Origin: Yersinia rochesterensis
Lineage (GTDB): Bacteria > Pseudomonadota > Gammaproteobacteria > Enterobacterales > Enterobacteriaceae
NCBI RefSeq assembly: GCF_003600645.1
Contig: NZ_CP032482.1
Coordinates: forward strand, 1,116,001 to 1,180,000
DNA: 64,000 nucleotides
Reading direction: 5' to 3'
Part shown: positions 19,319-29,073 of the stretch, one piece after another
Layout of the letters: each line of letters begins with the position of its first letter
How positions within the stretch are numbered: position 1 is the first letter of the stretch
Position numbers and translations under genes: made by a program
Notes under the pieces: model-generated
Told to the model about the DNA's origin: nothing
What the model saw: the letters and a program-made list of their open reading frames with translations, nothing else
The model's database searches: none

Positions 19319-20476
19319 ATGGTATTGCAATCAACACGTTGGCTGTCGCTCAGCTATTTCACTTATTTCTTTTCTTATGGGATTTTCCTGCCTTTCTGGG
19401 GCATTTGGTTACAAGGGGAAGGGATCCCGCCTGAAACCATTGGTATTTTGCTGGGCGCTGGATTAATTTCCCGTTTTCTCGGCAGTTTAATTATTGCCCC
19501 CAGTGTTAAAGACCCATCCCATCTGGTGACTGCAATCCGCATTCTGGCGCTTCTGACATTGGCTTTCGCCGTGGGTTTTTGGTTTGGCAATGGCTGGGCT
19601 TGGCTAATGGTGATTATTGCCGGTTTTAACCTATTTTTTGGCCCATTAGTGCCACTGACTGATGCGCTGGCAGCGACCTGGCAAAAACAGATAACCATGG
19701 ATTACGGCAAAGTCCGGCTGTGGGGGTCACTGGCTTTTGTTATTGGTTCCGCATTAACCGGCAAGTTGGTCTCGGTTTGGGGCCATCCGGCGATTCTTTA
19801 CAGCTTGCTGTTCGGCGTTTCAGCCATGTTACTGGGAGCATTGCTGAAACCGAGTGTGATGCCGCAAGGCGAGGTTAAACACCGTAATGTGGCCGCCACA
19901 GACTGGAAAGTATTGCTCTCTGAGCCGCAGGTATGGCGCTTTTTGCTGTGTGTGACTCTCTTGCAAGGCGCACATGCCGGATATTACAGTTTCAGTTCTA
20001 TTTACTGGCAAGAGGCCGGTTATTCTGCCGCAACCATTGGCTATTTATGGTCTTTGGGGGTGGTGGCCGAAATCCTGGTATTTGCATTCAGTAATGTCCT
20101 TTTCCGCCGCTGGACTGCCCGCAGCCTGTTATTGCTTTCTGCTGTGAGTGGCATTATCCGCTGGAGTTTGATGGCTTCCACCACGGAGTTGTCGTGGCTT
20201 ATTCTGATTCAAATTCTGCATTGTGGCTCATTTACTGTGTGCCATTTGGCGGCGATGCGCTTTATTGCCGCCCGGCGCGGGGCAGATGTGATTCGTTTGC
20301 AGTCGGTTTATTCTGCACTGGCGATGGGCGGAGGAATTGCGGTGATGACCATTATCTCGGGTTTCTTGTTCGAACATTATCAGGGCGGTGTTTTCTGGGT
20401 GATGGCATTAATCGTGATTCCAGTACTGTTTATTCGTCCTCGGGTGGTGGCAAACCCGGAAGACCTCGCCCGTTAG
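19319..20476 (+). CDS. hcaT: 3-phenylpropionate MFS transporter HcaT
   Basis: A 385-residue inner-membrane protein with about 12 hydrophobic segments. It opens MVLQSTRWLSLSYFTYFFSY and keeps LPFWGIWL and DYGKVRLWGSLAFVIGSA, close to E. coli HcaT, a major-facilitator proton symporter for phenylpropionate. GGAGG precedes the ATG. The hca catabolic genes are not in the window, so its substrate here is uncertain. It converges on csiE with a 4-bp overlap, and the same pair is adjacent in E. coli. It now lies downstream of the IS that replaced its insulation from glyA. Confidence 0.9.
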   Translation: MVLQSTRWLSLSYFTYFFSYGIFLPFWGIWLQGEGIPPETIGILLGAGLISRFLGSLIIAPSVKDPSHLVTAIRILALLTLAFAVGFWFGNGWAWLMVIIAGFNLFFGPLVPLTDALAATWQKQITMDYGKVRLWGSLAFVIGSALTGKLVSVWGHPAILYSLLFGVSAMLLGALLKPSVMPQGEVKHRNVAATDWKVLLSEPQVWRFLLCVTLLQGAHAGYYSFSSIYWQEAGYSAATIGYLWSLGVVAEILVFAFSNVLFRRWTARSLLLLSAVSGIIRWSLMASTTELSWLILIQILHCGSFTVCHLAAMRFIAARRGADVIRLQSVYSALAMGGGIAVMTIISGFLFEHYQGGVFWVMALIVIPVLFIRPRVVANPEDLAR

Positions 20477-21792
20477 GATAAATCTAATAGGCGGCGTAAT
20501 TGCTGATTTTGTTGCGCGCTCATGGGTAATAATACCTGAATCAGCGGAGGTGTTGATTCAGGTTGCCCCACGGCATAAGGGGTCAGCACCACCGCAGTTC
20601 CGGCGGGCGCACCGGATTGCAAATACACATCATGGGGCAAATATTTAATATGCAACGGCAACAGAGTTAACTCGCGAATTTGCTGTTCAACTTGTTGTTC
20701 CAACTCTGAGTTATTCCTTGTCAGCAACAAAATTTGCTTCTCTTGTAATGCATTTCCCTGCATCAACCAGGCACCAAATCTAATGGCTATCAGGGCCGCC
20801 TCGTCGGCAGAGAATTGAATCTGATATTCTTGTTCGAACGCCGCCAGCGCTTGCTGAGTGGTTCGTAACAGCCGGGGGTATTGGCGGTTAACTTCTTCCA
20901 GCGATGAATTATCAATGCCGATATTGAAATAACAGCGCTCAATAGCTGGGGCGAGATGGGCAAAAAGCTGGTTCATTAACCGCTTATTGCTGCTCAGTGT
21001 CATACCGGAAAGTTGTTGAAAATGCATGACTAACTGGTCGATGGCCTTGTTTAGACGTGAATCTTCCACTGATTGAGAACCGTGATAATTATGCGCCTTA
21101 ATCATGGTCAGCATCAGGATGAGCACGTCGCGTTCGATTTTATCGAGCGGGTCGCCCAGCAGCGGATTAAATAAATCAAATAAGCTGTCAGCAGCTACCA
21201 GCGCGGGTTTACATGTTAGCCATTGTTGCTGGGCGAGGGATAATTCTGGCAGAGCATGCTGCCGATTTTCCCAAGCACAATAAGCTAAATACAGTTGCAA
21301 AAACTGGCGATCTTTTTCATTGAGATGGCGGTTCAGATAGGGTTCACATTGGGCGATTATGTTGGGTAAATCCTCTGAAATCAGCCGATTATCCCATGAG
21401 AGAGCATGATATAAACTAGGCGCAAAATAGTGTTCAATAAACTCAGGGCAATAGCGAATGCCTCGGCGCAGCCAGTGGATTAAACACAGCCTTTTGTCGA
21501 GCCGACTGCCCTGAATCAAACAGATGTCATCGACATTGGCCCTCAGTTGCAAATGGTAGAAACACTGGATTTCATGAGTAACCTCGGCTATATCTTGCCG
21601 GGTAGTGGGCTGCTCGACGCCGTTGATTTGGCTGATAGCCTCCAATTGTACCCTGCTTGTGGGCATGAAGAGCATCAGTAACATATGGCAGCGGCGTTGT
21701 TGCCCGGACAGTGGTTGACTGGATAACAGCGGCACAGAAGACGTGTCCAAGTGCATATAACCGTCCGTGATGGATGTGTTGTTATTCATCAT
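20473..21792 (-). CDS. csiE: stationary phase-inducible protein CsiE
   Basis: CsiE is a PRD-containing protein of unknown function, induced in stationary phase in E. coli. The C-terminal part is best conserved (ALAAFEQEYQIQFSADEAAL, FGAWLMQGNALQEKQILLLT, IRELTLLPLHIKYLP). The N-terminus QPLSGQQRRCHMLLMLF also fits. The frame opens at a TTG at 21807. I prefer the ATG at 21792 (439 residues; E. coli 426), though no ribosome site decides it. The stop overlaps the hcaT stop region by 4 bp. Confidence 0.88.
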   Translation of the reverse strand: MMNNNTSITDGYMHLDTSSVPLLSSQPLSGQQRRCHMLLMLFMPTSRVQLEAISQINGVEQPTTRQDIAEVTHEIQCFYHLQLRANVDDICLIQGSRLDKRLCLIHWLRRGIRYCPEFIEHYFAPSLYHALSWDNRLISEDLPNIIAQCEPYLNRHLNEKDRQFLQLYLAYCAWENRQHALPELSLAQQQWLTCKPALVAADSLFDLFNPLLGDPLDKIERDVLILMLTMIKAHNYHGSQSVEDSRLNKAIDQLVMHFQQLSGMTLSSNKRLMNQLFAHLAPAIERCYFNIGIDNSSLEEVNRQYPRLLRTTQQALAAFEQEYQIQFSADEAALIAIRFGAWLMQGNALQEKQILLLTRNNSELEQQVEQQIRELTLLPLHIKYLPHDVYLQSGAPAGTAVVLTPYAVGQPESTPPLIQVLLPMSAQQNQQLRRLLDLS

Positions 21793-21898
21793 GCTTAAGC
21801 ATAGCAAAAGAGATTCATTCAGTAGGTTAGGGCTGGGAGCTTTTACATCGACTTACAACTTACATCACAGTTATCGTGGAATTTCTAAGGATTGATTA

Positions 21899-22573
21899 AT
21901 GCACTATATGTTATGTTATAACAAATTTGGCGTAATTAACCGACTGATTACCTTGCTGTTAACGGGGGGCGCTCTTATTTTCAGCCCACTGGCTCAGGCC
22001 CACCCTCATAGTTTTATCGATATGGATGCCAGCTTCGTCAGTGAAAAACAGACGTTGGTGGGAATAAAAATGGTGTGGACGATGGATGAAATTACTTCCG
22101 CAGATCTGTTATATGACGCAGAAAATGCCAAAAGTGACTCGGAAATCTGGAAAAAACTGGCGGCTGAAGTGATGGCGAATGTGCTGGGACAGCACTATTT
22201 CACTGATATCTACCGTGACGGTAAGCCGGTGAAATATAAAAATTTGCCGACAGAATATCATTTGTCGCGCAAGGGGCATCAGGCGGTTCTAGAATTTATT
22301 TTGCCCTTGGCCGAACCGCAGCCGCTGGCCGGAAAGCCTTTTATTATCTCGACTTACGACCCTACCTATTTTGTGGATATGACTTATGACGGTAATAAGG
22401 CGGTAAGGCTGTCGGATGAAATGGCGAAAAGCTGCAAATTGACCTTATTCACGCCCAACCCCAATACATCATTACAAGCTTACGCACTGTCTTTGGATAA
22501 AAGTGATTCACCAGGAGAAGATATGGAACTTGGCAAACAATTCGCCCAACGGGTCACCGTGCAATGCCAGTAG
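21899..22573 (+). CDS. DUF1007 family periplasmic protein, probable metal-uptake partner
   Basis: A signal peptide ends in LAQA|HPHSFIDMD, leaving an N-terminal His-Pro-His that could bind metal. The DUF1007 core follows (VGIKMVWTMDEITSADLLYD, DPTYFVDMTYDG). The length is 224 residues. AAGGA lies nine bases before the ATG. It overlaps the NicO-type transporter gene by 10 bp, so the two are co-translated. DUF1007 genes are regularly paired with NicO/RcnA-type nickel-cobalt transporters. I infer a role in periplasmic metal handling; the metal is not shown by the sequence. Confidence 0.85.
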   Translation: MHYMLCYNKFGVINRLITLLLTGGALIFSPLAQAHPHSFIDMDASFVSEKQTLVGIKMVWTMDEITSADLLYDAENAKSDSEIWKKLAAEVMANVLGQHYFTDIYRDGKPVKYKNLPTEYHLSRKGHQAVLEFILPLAEPQPLAGKPFIISTYDPTYFVDMTYDGNKAVRLSDEMAKSCKLTLFTPNPNTSLQAYALSLDKSDSPGEDMELGKQFAQRVTVQCQ

Positions 22574-23580
22574 GTCTCGCCACTGTGTCGCGGCCAAAAC
22601 ATTGGCTAATAAATTTATGGCCACTGGTGCTGTTTTTAGTGTTGCTGGCCGCTGCCGCGCAGGTGGCATGGCTTTATTGGCCGGAACTGTTATTTAAAAC
22701 AGTGGCTTGGCAAAAAAGTATGCATCAGCAGATGGCCCAGTTACTGCAACAGGTGAAAGCCAATCCGCATCAGGCCGGTTTAGCGCTGATGATGTTCAGC
22801 CTGATTTACGGCGTGCTACATGCCGTAGGGCCGGGGCATGGCAAAGTGGTGATAGTGACTTATCTTGCCACCCACCCGGCGCAACTTAAAAACAGTTTGA
22901 AACTGACGTTTGCGGCGTCGATATTGCAAGGGGGCGTCGCTATCTTGCTGGTTACTGTGCTGTTGGGCATATTGCAACTTTCCTCCCGCTATTTGCACCA
23001 AAGCAGCTTTTGGTTGGAGAAAGGCAGTTTTCTGTTGGTTATCGCGCTCGGCGTTTTATTGTGTTTCCGTGCAATAAAGCGGCTTTATCATCAAGTGAAG
23101 TTATTAAAACCGCAGAAAATCAGCATTCAGCGCCTACAGCCATTGAGTGCGACTCATGTTCACAGTGAAAGTTGCGGCTGTGGGCATCGCCATATGCCCA
23201 ATTCTCAAGAACTACAAGCGGGTAATGATTGGCGCACTCGTCTGGCGATTGTTTTGGCGATGGGCATGCGGCCTTGCTCCGGTGCGATTATAGTGCTGTT
23301 GTTTGCTAAAGTCATTGGAGTCTATTGGTGGGGTATTTTGTCAGCCATTGCGATGGCGATCGGCACCTCATTGACCATCTCGTTACTGGCGCTATTTGTT
23401 CACTATGCACGGCGGCTGGCGGTGCATTTAAGCCGTAAGCGGGCACCCGCAGCATGGGGGGCGATAGCTTGGGCGACATTGGCATTAACCGGCGGAATTA
23501 TTCTGCTGTTTGCCGGCGCTCTGCTTTATATTTCCAGTCAGCCGGACTTTATCGGCGGAGTCAGGCCATTTGGCCGCTAA
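22564..23580 (+). CDS. nickel/cobalt transporter of the NicO/RcnA family
   Basis: A 338-residue membrane protein with about six to seven hydrophobic segments. The motif HAVGPGHGKVVIVTYLATHP is the family signature with its metal-binding His residues. A cytoplasmic or periplasmic loop carries THVHSESCGCGHRHMP, rich in His and Cys. The later motif GMRPCSGAIIVLLFA is also typical. The gene starts inside the DUF1007 gene. Homologues act either in uptake (with DUF1007) or efflux (RcnA); the partner favours uptake. Confidence 0.88.
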   Translation: MPVGLATVSRPKHWLINLWPLVLFLVLLAAAAQVAWLYWPELLFKTVAWQKSMHQQMAQLLQQVKANPHQAGLALMMFSLIYGVLHAVGPGHGKVVIVTYLATHPAQLKNSLKLTFAASILQGGVAILLVTVLLGILQLSSRYLHQSSFWLEKGSFLLVIALGVLLCFRAIKRLYHQVKLLKPQKISIQRLQPLSATHVHSESCGCGHRHMPNSQELQAGNDWRTRLAIVLAMGMRPCSGAIIVLLFAKVIGVYWWGILSAIAMAIGTSLTISLLALFVHYARRLAVHLSRKRAPAAWGAIAWATLALTGGIILLFAGALLYISSQPDFIGGVRPFGR

Positions 23581-23592
23581 TTCTCACAATAA

Positions 23593-23626
23593 AAAAAGCC
23601 AGTCAGGGTTAGCCGACTGGCTTTTT
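23593..23626. terminator. bidirectional terminator between NicO gene and suhB
   Basis: AAAAAGCCAGTC and GACTGGCTTTTT form a 12-bp stem with a 10-base loop. A and T runs on the two sides let it work in both directions. Confidence 0.9.
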
Positions 23627-23652
23627 AATGTGCATCCGTTAATCGTGTTTAA

Positions 23653-24459
23653 TTAACGTTTTAAGGCGTCACTCACTTCGGCCTGAATGATAGACTGAAG
23701 AATACCTTTCACAACGCGCGGATTACCGGCCACGATATTGCCGGAGCTGAAGTGGTTATGGCCGCCTGCAAAGTCAGTTACCACACCGCCAGACTCACGA
23801 ACTAACAGTTCGCCACCAGCAAAATCCCAAGGCTTCAAGCCAATTTCAAAGAAACCATCAACACGGCCTGCGGCGACATAAGCCAAGTCCAGCGCCGCTG
23901 AACCGGTGCGACGAAAATCAGCACACTGTTCAAACAGTTTACCCACAACGCGCAGATAAGCGGGAGCATGTTGTTTCACTTTGAATGGGAAACCGGTAGC
24001 CAGAATAGTGCCGTCTAAATCTTTGGCATTGGTGCCACGCAGACGGTAGCCGTTTAATTGAGCGCCTTGACCACGGGTAGCTGTAAACAGTTCGTTACGC
24101 ATTGGGTCATAAACTACGGCAACTTCGGTACGGCCTTTGATGCGTACGGCGATAGATACGGCGAAGTGAGGGAGACGTTTGATGAAGTTGGTAGTGCCAT
24201 CCAGTGGATCAATAACCCATTGCACATCATCGTCTTCGCCGAGCAACTCACCACATTCTTCACCAATAATGGTGTGTTTTGGGTAAGATTTACGGATAAC
24301 GTCAACAATCAGACTCTCTGAGTCGCGGTCAACATTGGTAACAAAGTCATTACTGCCTTTCTGGCTCGCTTCGACAGCGTCCGGAGTTTCATAATTTTTG
24401 GCAATCAGGTTACCGGCCTTACGCGCAGCGCGTATGGCGATAGTCAGCATCGGATGCAT
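23653..24459 (-). CDS. suhB: inositol-1-monophosphatase / Nus-associated factor SuhB
   Basis: SuhB is a Mg2+-dependent inositol monophosphatase that also joins NusA-containing rRNA antitermination complexes. It has 268 residues (E. coli 267). The metal-binding signatures are GEECGE (Glu) and WVIDPLDGTTNF, and the C-terminal Asp is in LKPWDFAGGELLVRESGG. It diverges from trmJ with a 118-bp gap, as in E. coli. Confidence 0.97.
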   Translation of the reverse strand: MHPMLTIAIRAARKAGNLIAKNYETPDAVEASQKGSNDFVTNVDRDSESLIVDVIRKSYPKHTIIGEECGELLGEDDDVQWVIDPLDGTTNFIKRLPHFAVSIAVRIKGRTEVAVVYDPMRNELFTATRGQGAQLNGYRLRGTNAKDLDGTILATGFPFKVKQHAPAYLRVVGKLFEQCADFRRTGSAALDLAYVAAGRVDGFFEIGLKPWDFAGGELLVRESGGVVTDFAGGHNHFSSGNIVAGNPRVVKGILQSIIQAEVSDALKR

Positions 24460-24577
24460 GGGTATCTTCCACTAGGATGTTAAAGAACGAGAAACGGCGC
24501 GTAGTATAGCAGGGGATCGGATAAATTCCTATGTCTGTGTTAAGATATGCCGATTCCCCGTTATCCTCAGAGTTTGT

Positions 24578-25351
24578 ATGCTACACAATATTCGTATCGT
24601 TTTGGTTGAAACCTCACACACCGGCAATATGGGTTCGACAGCCAGGGCCATGAAAACAATGGGATTAACCAATTTGTATCTGGTTAATCCTTTGGTTAAA
24701 CCTGATTCTCAGGCTATTGCATTGTCTGCGGGTGCCAGTGATGTGATTGGCAATGCCACCATCGTGGATACCCTGGATGAAGCGCTGGCGGGATGCAGCT
24801 TGGTGGTTGGTACTAGCGCCCGTTCGCGCACCTTGCCTTGGCCTATGCTAGAGCCGCGTGAATGTGGCGTGCGCAGCGCACGTGAAGCTGAACATGCGCC
24901 GGTAGCACTGGTGTTTGGTCGTGAGCGGGTTGGCTTGACGAATGATGAGCTACAAAAGTGCCATTATCATGTGGCAATCCCGGCTAACCCGGAATACAGT
25001 TCACTGAATTTGGCCATGGCGGTGCAAATTTTAGCCTATGAAGTGCGAGTGGCTTTCCTTGACCGCCAGCAAGCAGCGGCGCCAGTAGTCGTAGAAGAGG
25101 AAGCGCCTTATCCATTAGTGGATGATTTGGAGCGTTTCTATCTGCATCTGGAGCAGGTTTTGTCTCATACTGGCTTTATTCGCCAGGCCCATCCGGGGCA
25201 GATTATGAGCAAGTTACGCCGCCTGTTTACCCGTGCGCGCCCGGAAGCTCAAGAGCTGAATATTCTGCGTGGGATGCTGACATCCATTGAGAAACAAGAT
25301 AAATACCCGCAGCGTGGTGCTGATGCCAGTGAGCATAACAACAAAAATTAA
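24578..25351 (+). CDS. trmJ: tRNA (cytidine/uridine-2'-O-)-methyltransferase TrmJ
   Basis: TrmJ methylates the ribose of residue 32 in tRNA anticodon loops. It is a SPOUT (trefoil-knot) enzyme of 257 residues. Characteristic motifs are [20 protein letters not shown] at the N-terminus, [14 protein letters not shown] in the knot and [20 protein letters not shown]. The C-terminal extension helps dimerise. It lies between suhB and the isc operon as in E. coli. Confidence 0.95.
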   Translation: MLHNIRIVLVETSHTGNMGSTARAMKTMGLTNLYLVNPLVKPDSQAIALSAGASDVIGNATIVDTLDEALAGCSLVVGTSARSRTLPWPMLEPRECGVRSAREAEHAPVALVFGRERVGLTNDELQKCHYHVAIPANPEYSSLNLAMAVQILAYEVRVAFLDRQQAAAPVVVEEEAPYPLVDDLERFYLHLEQVLSHTGFIRQAHPGQIMSKLRRLFTRARPEAQELNILRGMLTSIEKQDKYPQRGADASEHNNKN

Positions 25352-25415
25352 TGACCAATATCAATTGGTTATTATAGAAACTGTTCCATATTATTGAAAA
25401 TGAAATTGTTAAATA

Positions 25416-25465
25416 ATACTTGAGCGATTTACTAGGTTAAATAGTTGACTGAAACACTCGGGTAT
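25416..25465 (+). promoter_or_regulatory. two tandem IscR type 1 sites at the isc promoter
   Basis: Two adjacent 25-bp sites, 25416-25440 (ATACTTGAGC...) and 25441-25465 (ATAGTTGACTGAAAC...CGGGTAT), both follow the type 1 pattern ATASYYGACT...RSTAT recalled from E. coli iscR. They lie 43-92 bp before the iscR start. Holo-IscR would bind here and repress its own operon when clusters are plentiful. Site 2 is the better match. Confidence 0.75.
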
Positions 25466-25507
25466 GTCAAAGTTCTGGCTTGTTCTCACCAACAGGTAAT
25501 CTTAGCT

Positions 25508-26002
25508 ATGAGACTGACATCCAAAGGCCGTTATGCCGTGACCGCTATGCTTGATGTAGCATTACATTCCCATGACGGGCCAGTTCCTCTGGCCGATATT
25601 TCTGAACGTCAGGGGATTTCATTATCCTACTTGGAACAGCTTTTTTCACGGTTACGCAAAAATGGCTTAGTCGCCAGCGTTCGTGGTCCAGGTGGCGGTT
25701 ACCTGCTGGGTAAAGATGCTTCAGTAATCGCGGTCGGTGCGGTTATCACTGCCGTTGACGAATCTGTCGATGCCACCCGTTGCCAGGGTAAAGAAGGTTG
25801 TCAGGGTGGCGATCGTTGCCTGACTCATACTTTGTGGCGTGATTTGAGTGAGCGCATTAGCAGCTTCCTCAACAACATTACATTGGCAGAACTGGTTAAT
25901 AACCAAGATATTCTTGAGGTTGCGGATCGTCAAAATAACGATACGCGCCGTACGGCCAATGGCCGACCGCAAGAGACGATTAACGTCAATCTGCGCGCAT
26001 AA
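25508..26002 (+). CDS. iscR: Fe-S cluster-sensing regulator IscR
   Basis: IscR is an Rrf2-family regulator that represses the isc operon when it carries a [2Fe-2S] cluster. The ATG at 25508 gives [20 protein letters not shown] and 164 residues; the frame extends 21 codons upstream but that part overlaps the operator. The winged helix is at about 1-65. Cluster ligands Cys92, Cys98, Cys104 and His107 are all present ([17 protein letters not shown]). First gene of the isc operon. Confidence 0.97.
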   Translation: MRLTSKGRYAVTAMLDVALHSHDGPVPLADISERQGISLSYLEQLFSRLRKNGLVASVRGPGGGYLLGKDASVIAVGAVITAVDESVDATRCQGKEGCQGGDRCLTHTLWRDLSERISSFLNNITLAELVNNQDILEVADRQNNDTRRTANGRPQETINVNLRA

Positions 26003-26055
26003 GCAGAATCTGCGGAATTTTACGTTTTGGAAGTGATGTACGGAGCATAAGAGCA

Positions 26056-27285
26056 ATGACCGAATCAAAAATAAAGACACCGATCTATCTGGATTATGCA
26101 GCAACGACCCCGGTAGACCCTCGTGTCGCTGAAAAAATGATGCAGTACCTGACTCTGGACGGTATTTTTGGTAACCCCGCCTCTCGTTCTCATAAGTTTG
26201 GCTGGCAAGCAGAAGAAGCTGTTGATATTGCACGTAATGATATTGCTGCATTAGTCGGTGCGGACCCTCGCGAGATAGTCTTCACCTCCGGTGCAACTGA
26301 GTCCGATAACCTTGCGATTAAAGGTGCTGCTAACTTCTACCAGAAGAAAGGCAAGCACATCATCACCTGTAAGACCGAACATAAAGCAGTGTTGGATACT
26401 TGTCGCCAGTTGGAGCGTGAAGGCTTCGAAGTGACTTATCTGGCACCGCAGTCTAACGGCATTATCGACCTGAAACAGCTTGAAGCCGCCATGCGTGAAG
26501 ACACCATTCTGGTTTCTATCATGCACGTGAATAATGAAATCGGTGTGGTGCAGGATATCGCGGCAATCGGCGAAATGTGCCGTAGTCGCGGGATCATTTT
26601 CCATGTTGATGCGACACAAAGCGTCGGTAAATTACCCATCGATCTGAGCCAACTGAAAGTCGATTTAATGTCTTTCTCTGCCCATAAAGTTTATGGCCCG
26701 ATGGGCATTGGCGCACTGTTTGTTCGTCGTAAACCTCGCATTCGCATTGAAGCACAGCAGCACGGCGGGGGTCATGAGCGCGGTATGCGTTCAGGGACTT
26801 TACCCGTTCATCAGATAGCTGGCATGGGTGAAGCTTACCGTATCGCCAAAGAAGAGATGGAAAGCGAAGCTGCGCGCCTGCGTTCACTGCGTCTGCGGTT
26901 GTGGAATGGTCTCAAAGATATCGAAGAAGTTTACCTGAATGGCGATTTAGAGAATGGCGCACCTGGCATTCTGAACATCAGTTTCAACTATGTTGAAGGT
27001 GAGTCGCTCATCATGGCACTGAAAGATTTAGCTGTTTCATCGGGTTCAGCCTGTACTTCCGCGAGTCTGGAACCTTCTTACGTGTTGCGTGCGTTGGGGA
27101 TGAACGACGAACTGGCTCACAGTTCAATTCGTTTCTCTCTGGGGCGTTTCACCACTGAAGAAGAGATCGACTACGCCATTGCGCTGGTTCGCAAATCCAT
27201 TGGCCGTCTGCGTGACTTGTCTCCGCTGTGGGATATGTTTAAGCAGGGCGTGGATATCAGCAGCATTGAATGGTCGCACCATTAA
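26056..27285 (+). CDS. iscS: cysteine desulfurase IscS
   Basis: IscS takes sulfur from cysteine as a persulfide and passes it to IscU, TusA and others. It has 409 residues, five more at the N-terminus than E. coli (MTESKIKT before [11 protein letters not shown]); no internal Met permits the shorter form. The PLP lysine is in FSAHKVYGP (about Lys211). The active-site Cys is in [13 protein letters not shown] (about Cys333). Second gene of the isc operon, 53 bp after iscR. Confidence 0.98.
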   Translation: MTESKIKTPIYLDYAATTPVDPRVAEKMMQYLTLDGIFGNPASRSHKFGWQAEEAVDIARNDIAALVGADPREIVFTSGATESDNLAIKGAANFYQKKGKHIITCKTEHKAVLDTCRQLEREGFEVTYLAPQSNGIIDLKQLEAAMREDTILVSIMHVNNEIGVVQDIAAIGEMCRSRGIIFHVDATQSVGKLPIDLSQLKVDLMSFSAHKVYGPMGIGALFVRRKPRIRIEAQQHGGGHERGMRSGTLPVHQIAGMGEAYRIAKEEMESEAARLRSLRLRLWNGLKDIEEVYLNGDLENGAPGILNISFNYVEGESLIMALKDLAVSSGSACTSASLEPSYVLRALGMNDELAHSSIRFSLGRFTTEEEIDYAIALVRKSIGRLRDLSPLWDMFKQGVDISSIEWSHH

Positions 27286-27315
27286 TTCCAGATTTTAAGA
27301 CTCAGGAGTAATCAC

Positions 27316-27702
27316 ATGGCTTACAGCGAAAAAGTAATCGATCACTACGAAAACCCACGTAACGTCGGGTCATTCGACAACGCAGATCCTACCATTGGTA
27401 GCGGAATGGTTGGCGCACCCGCTTGTGGTGATGTCATGAAGTTGCAGATTAAAGTTAACGACGCTGGCATCATTGAAGATGCACGTTTCAAAACTTATGG
27501 CTGCGGCTCTGCTATTGCCTCCAGCTCTCTGGTAACTGAATGGATGAAAGGTAAGTCTCTCGAGCAGGCTGAAGCGATCAAGAATACTCAGATCGCAGAA
27601 GAGCTGGAGTTACCGCCAGTCAAAATTCACTGCTCAATTTTGGCTGAAGATGCCATTAAAGCAGCTATCGCCGACTACAAAAGCAAACATACTGCCAAGT
27701 AG
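27316..27702 (+). CDS. iscU: Fe-S cluster scaffold IscU
   Basis: IscU is the scaffold on which the [2Fe-2S] cluster is built before transfer by HscA/HscB. It has 128 residues, as in E. coli. Cluster cysteines are Cys37 (GAPACGDVM), Cys63 (YGCGSA) and Cys106 (HCSI). The LPPVK motif that HscA recognises is present. AGGAG precedes the ATG. Confidence 0.98.
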   Translation: MAYSEKVIDHYENPRNVGSFDNADPTIGSGMVGAPACGDVMKLQIKVNDAGIIEDARFKTYGCGSAIASSSLVTEWMKGKSLEQAEAIKNTQIAEELELPPVKIHCSILAEDAIKAAIADYKSKHTAK

Positions 27703-27827
27703 TTGTAAAATAGGTTATTAATAACTGGCTCATTTTTCCTAAGGATTTCAAAATACTGCATACTAATACACGTGCAGTTTGAAAGATAACGAGGATATGA
27801 GCTGGTTTTCAGCGTTGAGGAAGGTCT

Positions 27828-28151
27828 ATGTCGATATCAATCAGCGACAGTGCTGCACAACGGGTCAGCGCCTTTTTAAATCACCGTGGTAAGGGCTTAG
27901 GTCTGCGCTTAGGCGTACGGACGTCGGGCTGCTCCGGTATGGCATATGTCCTGGAATTTGTTGATGAAATGAACGATGACGATATCGTTTTTGAAGACAA
28001 AGGCGTGAAAGTGATCATCGACGGCAAAAGCATGGTCTATCTTGACGGCACCGAGCTGGATTTCGTCAAAGAAGGTCTGAACGAAGGCTTTAAATTCAAC
28101 AATCCGAACGTCTCCAATGAGTGCGGATGTGGTGAAAGCTTTAACGTCTGA
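27828..28151 (+). CDS. iscA: A-type Fe-S carrier IscA
   Basis: IscA carries iron or clusters from the scaffold to target proteins. It has 107 residues with the three family cysteines Cys35 (TSGCSGMAY), Cys99 and Cys101 (NECGCGESF). The 125-bp gap from iscU contains a short hairpin (ACTGCA...TGCAGT) and a good ribosome site (GAGGAAGG). Confidence 0.97.
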   Translation: MSISISDSAAQRVSAFLNHRGKGLGLRLGVRTSGCSGMAYVLEFVDEMNDDDIVFEDKGVKVIIDGKSMVYLDGTELDFVKEGLNEGFKFNNPNVSNECGCGESFNV

Positions 28152-28189
28152 CCCCTGTTTTTGTTCCTGCCTCAGGAACTTGATGCCTA

Positions 28190-28331
28190 TATACCCAAAG
28201 TCATTGGAGTTGCAGGTAGATAGCCAGCAAACAAATCTTGATGAGCTTATTCAAGTAGGTCAACTACAAGTGAGTGATTCGAGGGCGTGAGTGCAGCTAA
28301 CACCCATGCAATTCCAAGGACGAAGGGGATA
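28190..28331. repeat. ERIC-like element between iscA and hscB (divergent, about 142 bp)
   Basis: Begins TATACCCAAAGTCATTGGAG, contains GATGAGCTTATTCAAGTAGG and GTGAGTGATTCG, the ERIC core, and ends near CCAAGGACGAAGGGGATA. The ends pair imperfectly. It is more diverged and longer than the other ERICs here. It ends 15 bp before the hscB start codon, so it supplies that gene's leader. Confidence 0.7.
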
Positions 28332-28346
28332 ACCCCAGAGCATGCT

Positions 28347-28871
28347 ATGGATTACTTCACATTATTCGGGCTGCCGGCTCAGTACCTGATTGACGGCAAC
28401 CAACTCACGACCCGCTATCAAGAATTGCAACGCCAATTCCATCCTGACCGTTTTGCAAATCAGCCTGAACGCGAGCGTTTGGCCTCATTGCAACAAGCCG
28501 CGACCATCAATGATGCTTACCAAACCCTCAAGCACCCGTTAAAACGGGCTGAGTATATGCTATCTTTGCAGGGTTTTGATTTAGGCAACGAACAGCATAC
28601 TATGCGTGATACCGCGTTTCTGATGGAGCAATTGGAGCTGCGGGAAGAGCTTGATGCTATCGAACGCCACTCAGATGCTGAGGCGCAACTTGCTGCATTC
28701 AGTCGCCGTTTGGCACTGATGACGAAAACGCGCAGCCAACTGATGGTGGAGCAATTGGATCAACAACAGTGGGAACAAGCCGCTGACACGGTTCGAAAAT
28801 TACGTTTTCTGGATAAGTTAGGACAGCAGGTTGAACAGCTAGAAGAGCGCCTGTTTGATGATTTTTCCTGA
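28347..28871 (+). CDS. hscB: J-type co-chaperone HscB
   Basis: HscB brings IscU to HscA and stimulates its ATPase. The ATG at 28347 starts [20 protein letters not shown] and gives 174 residues (E. coli 171). The open frame runs 20 codons further upstream but those lie within the ERIC element. The J-domain motif HPD is in [12 protein letters not shown]. The C-terminal helical domain binds IscU. Confidence 0.96.
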   Translation: MDYFTLFGLPAQYLIDGNQLTTRYQELQRQFHPDRFANQPERERLASLQQAATINDAYQTLKHPLKRAEYMLSLQGFDLGNEQHTMRDTAFLMEQLELREELDAIERHSDAEAQLAAFSRRLALMTKTRSQLMVEQLDQQQWEQAADTVRKLRFLDKLGQQVEQLEERLFDDFS

Positions 28872-28980
28872 GAACGTAATAAGGCAATAAAATTGTATCT
28901 GATTGATAAAAATAAAAAATAAATTTATTGATGGCGCGAAATGCGCGGCTACTTCTTATTAGAGCGTGTCGTTAACGTTT

Positions 28981-29055
28981 TATATACTCTAAATAATTCG
29001 AGTTGCAGGAAAGCGGCAAGCCAACGCAGATGCAGCTTGAAGTATGACGAGTATA
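28981..29055. repeat. short ERIC element between hscB and hscA (75 bp, internal deletion)
   Basis: It has both ERIC ends (TATATACTCTAAATAATTCG at left, GCTTGAAGTATGACGAGTATA at right) but lacks the central core. Compared with the 127-bp copy at 54736 about 52 bp are missing. It ends 18 bp before hscA. Confidence 0.85.
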
Positions 29056-29073
29056 GATTGATGGAATCTCAAC

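Noticed and set aside
25445..25507. Upstream start for iscR
   Set aside because: The 21 extra codons lie in the IscR operator region and are not part of the family N-terminus [10 protein letters not shown].
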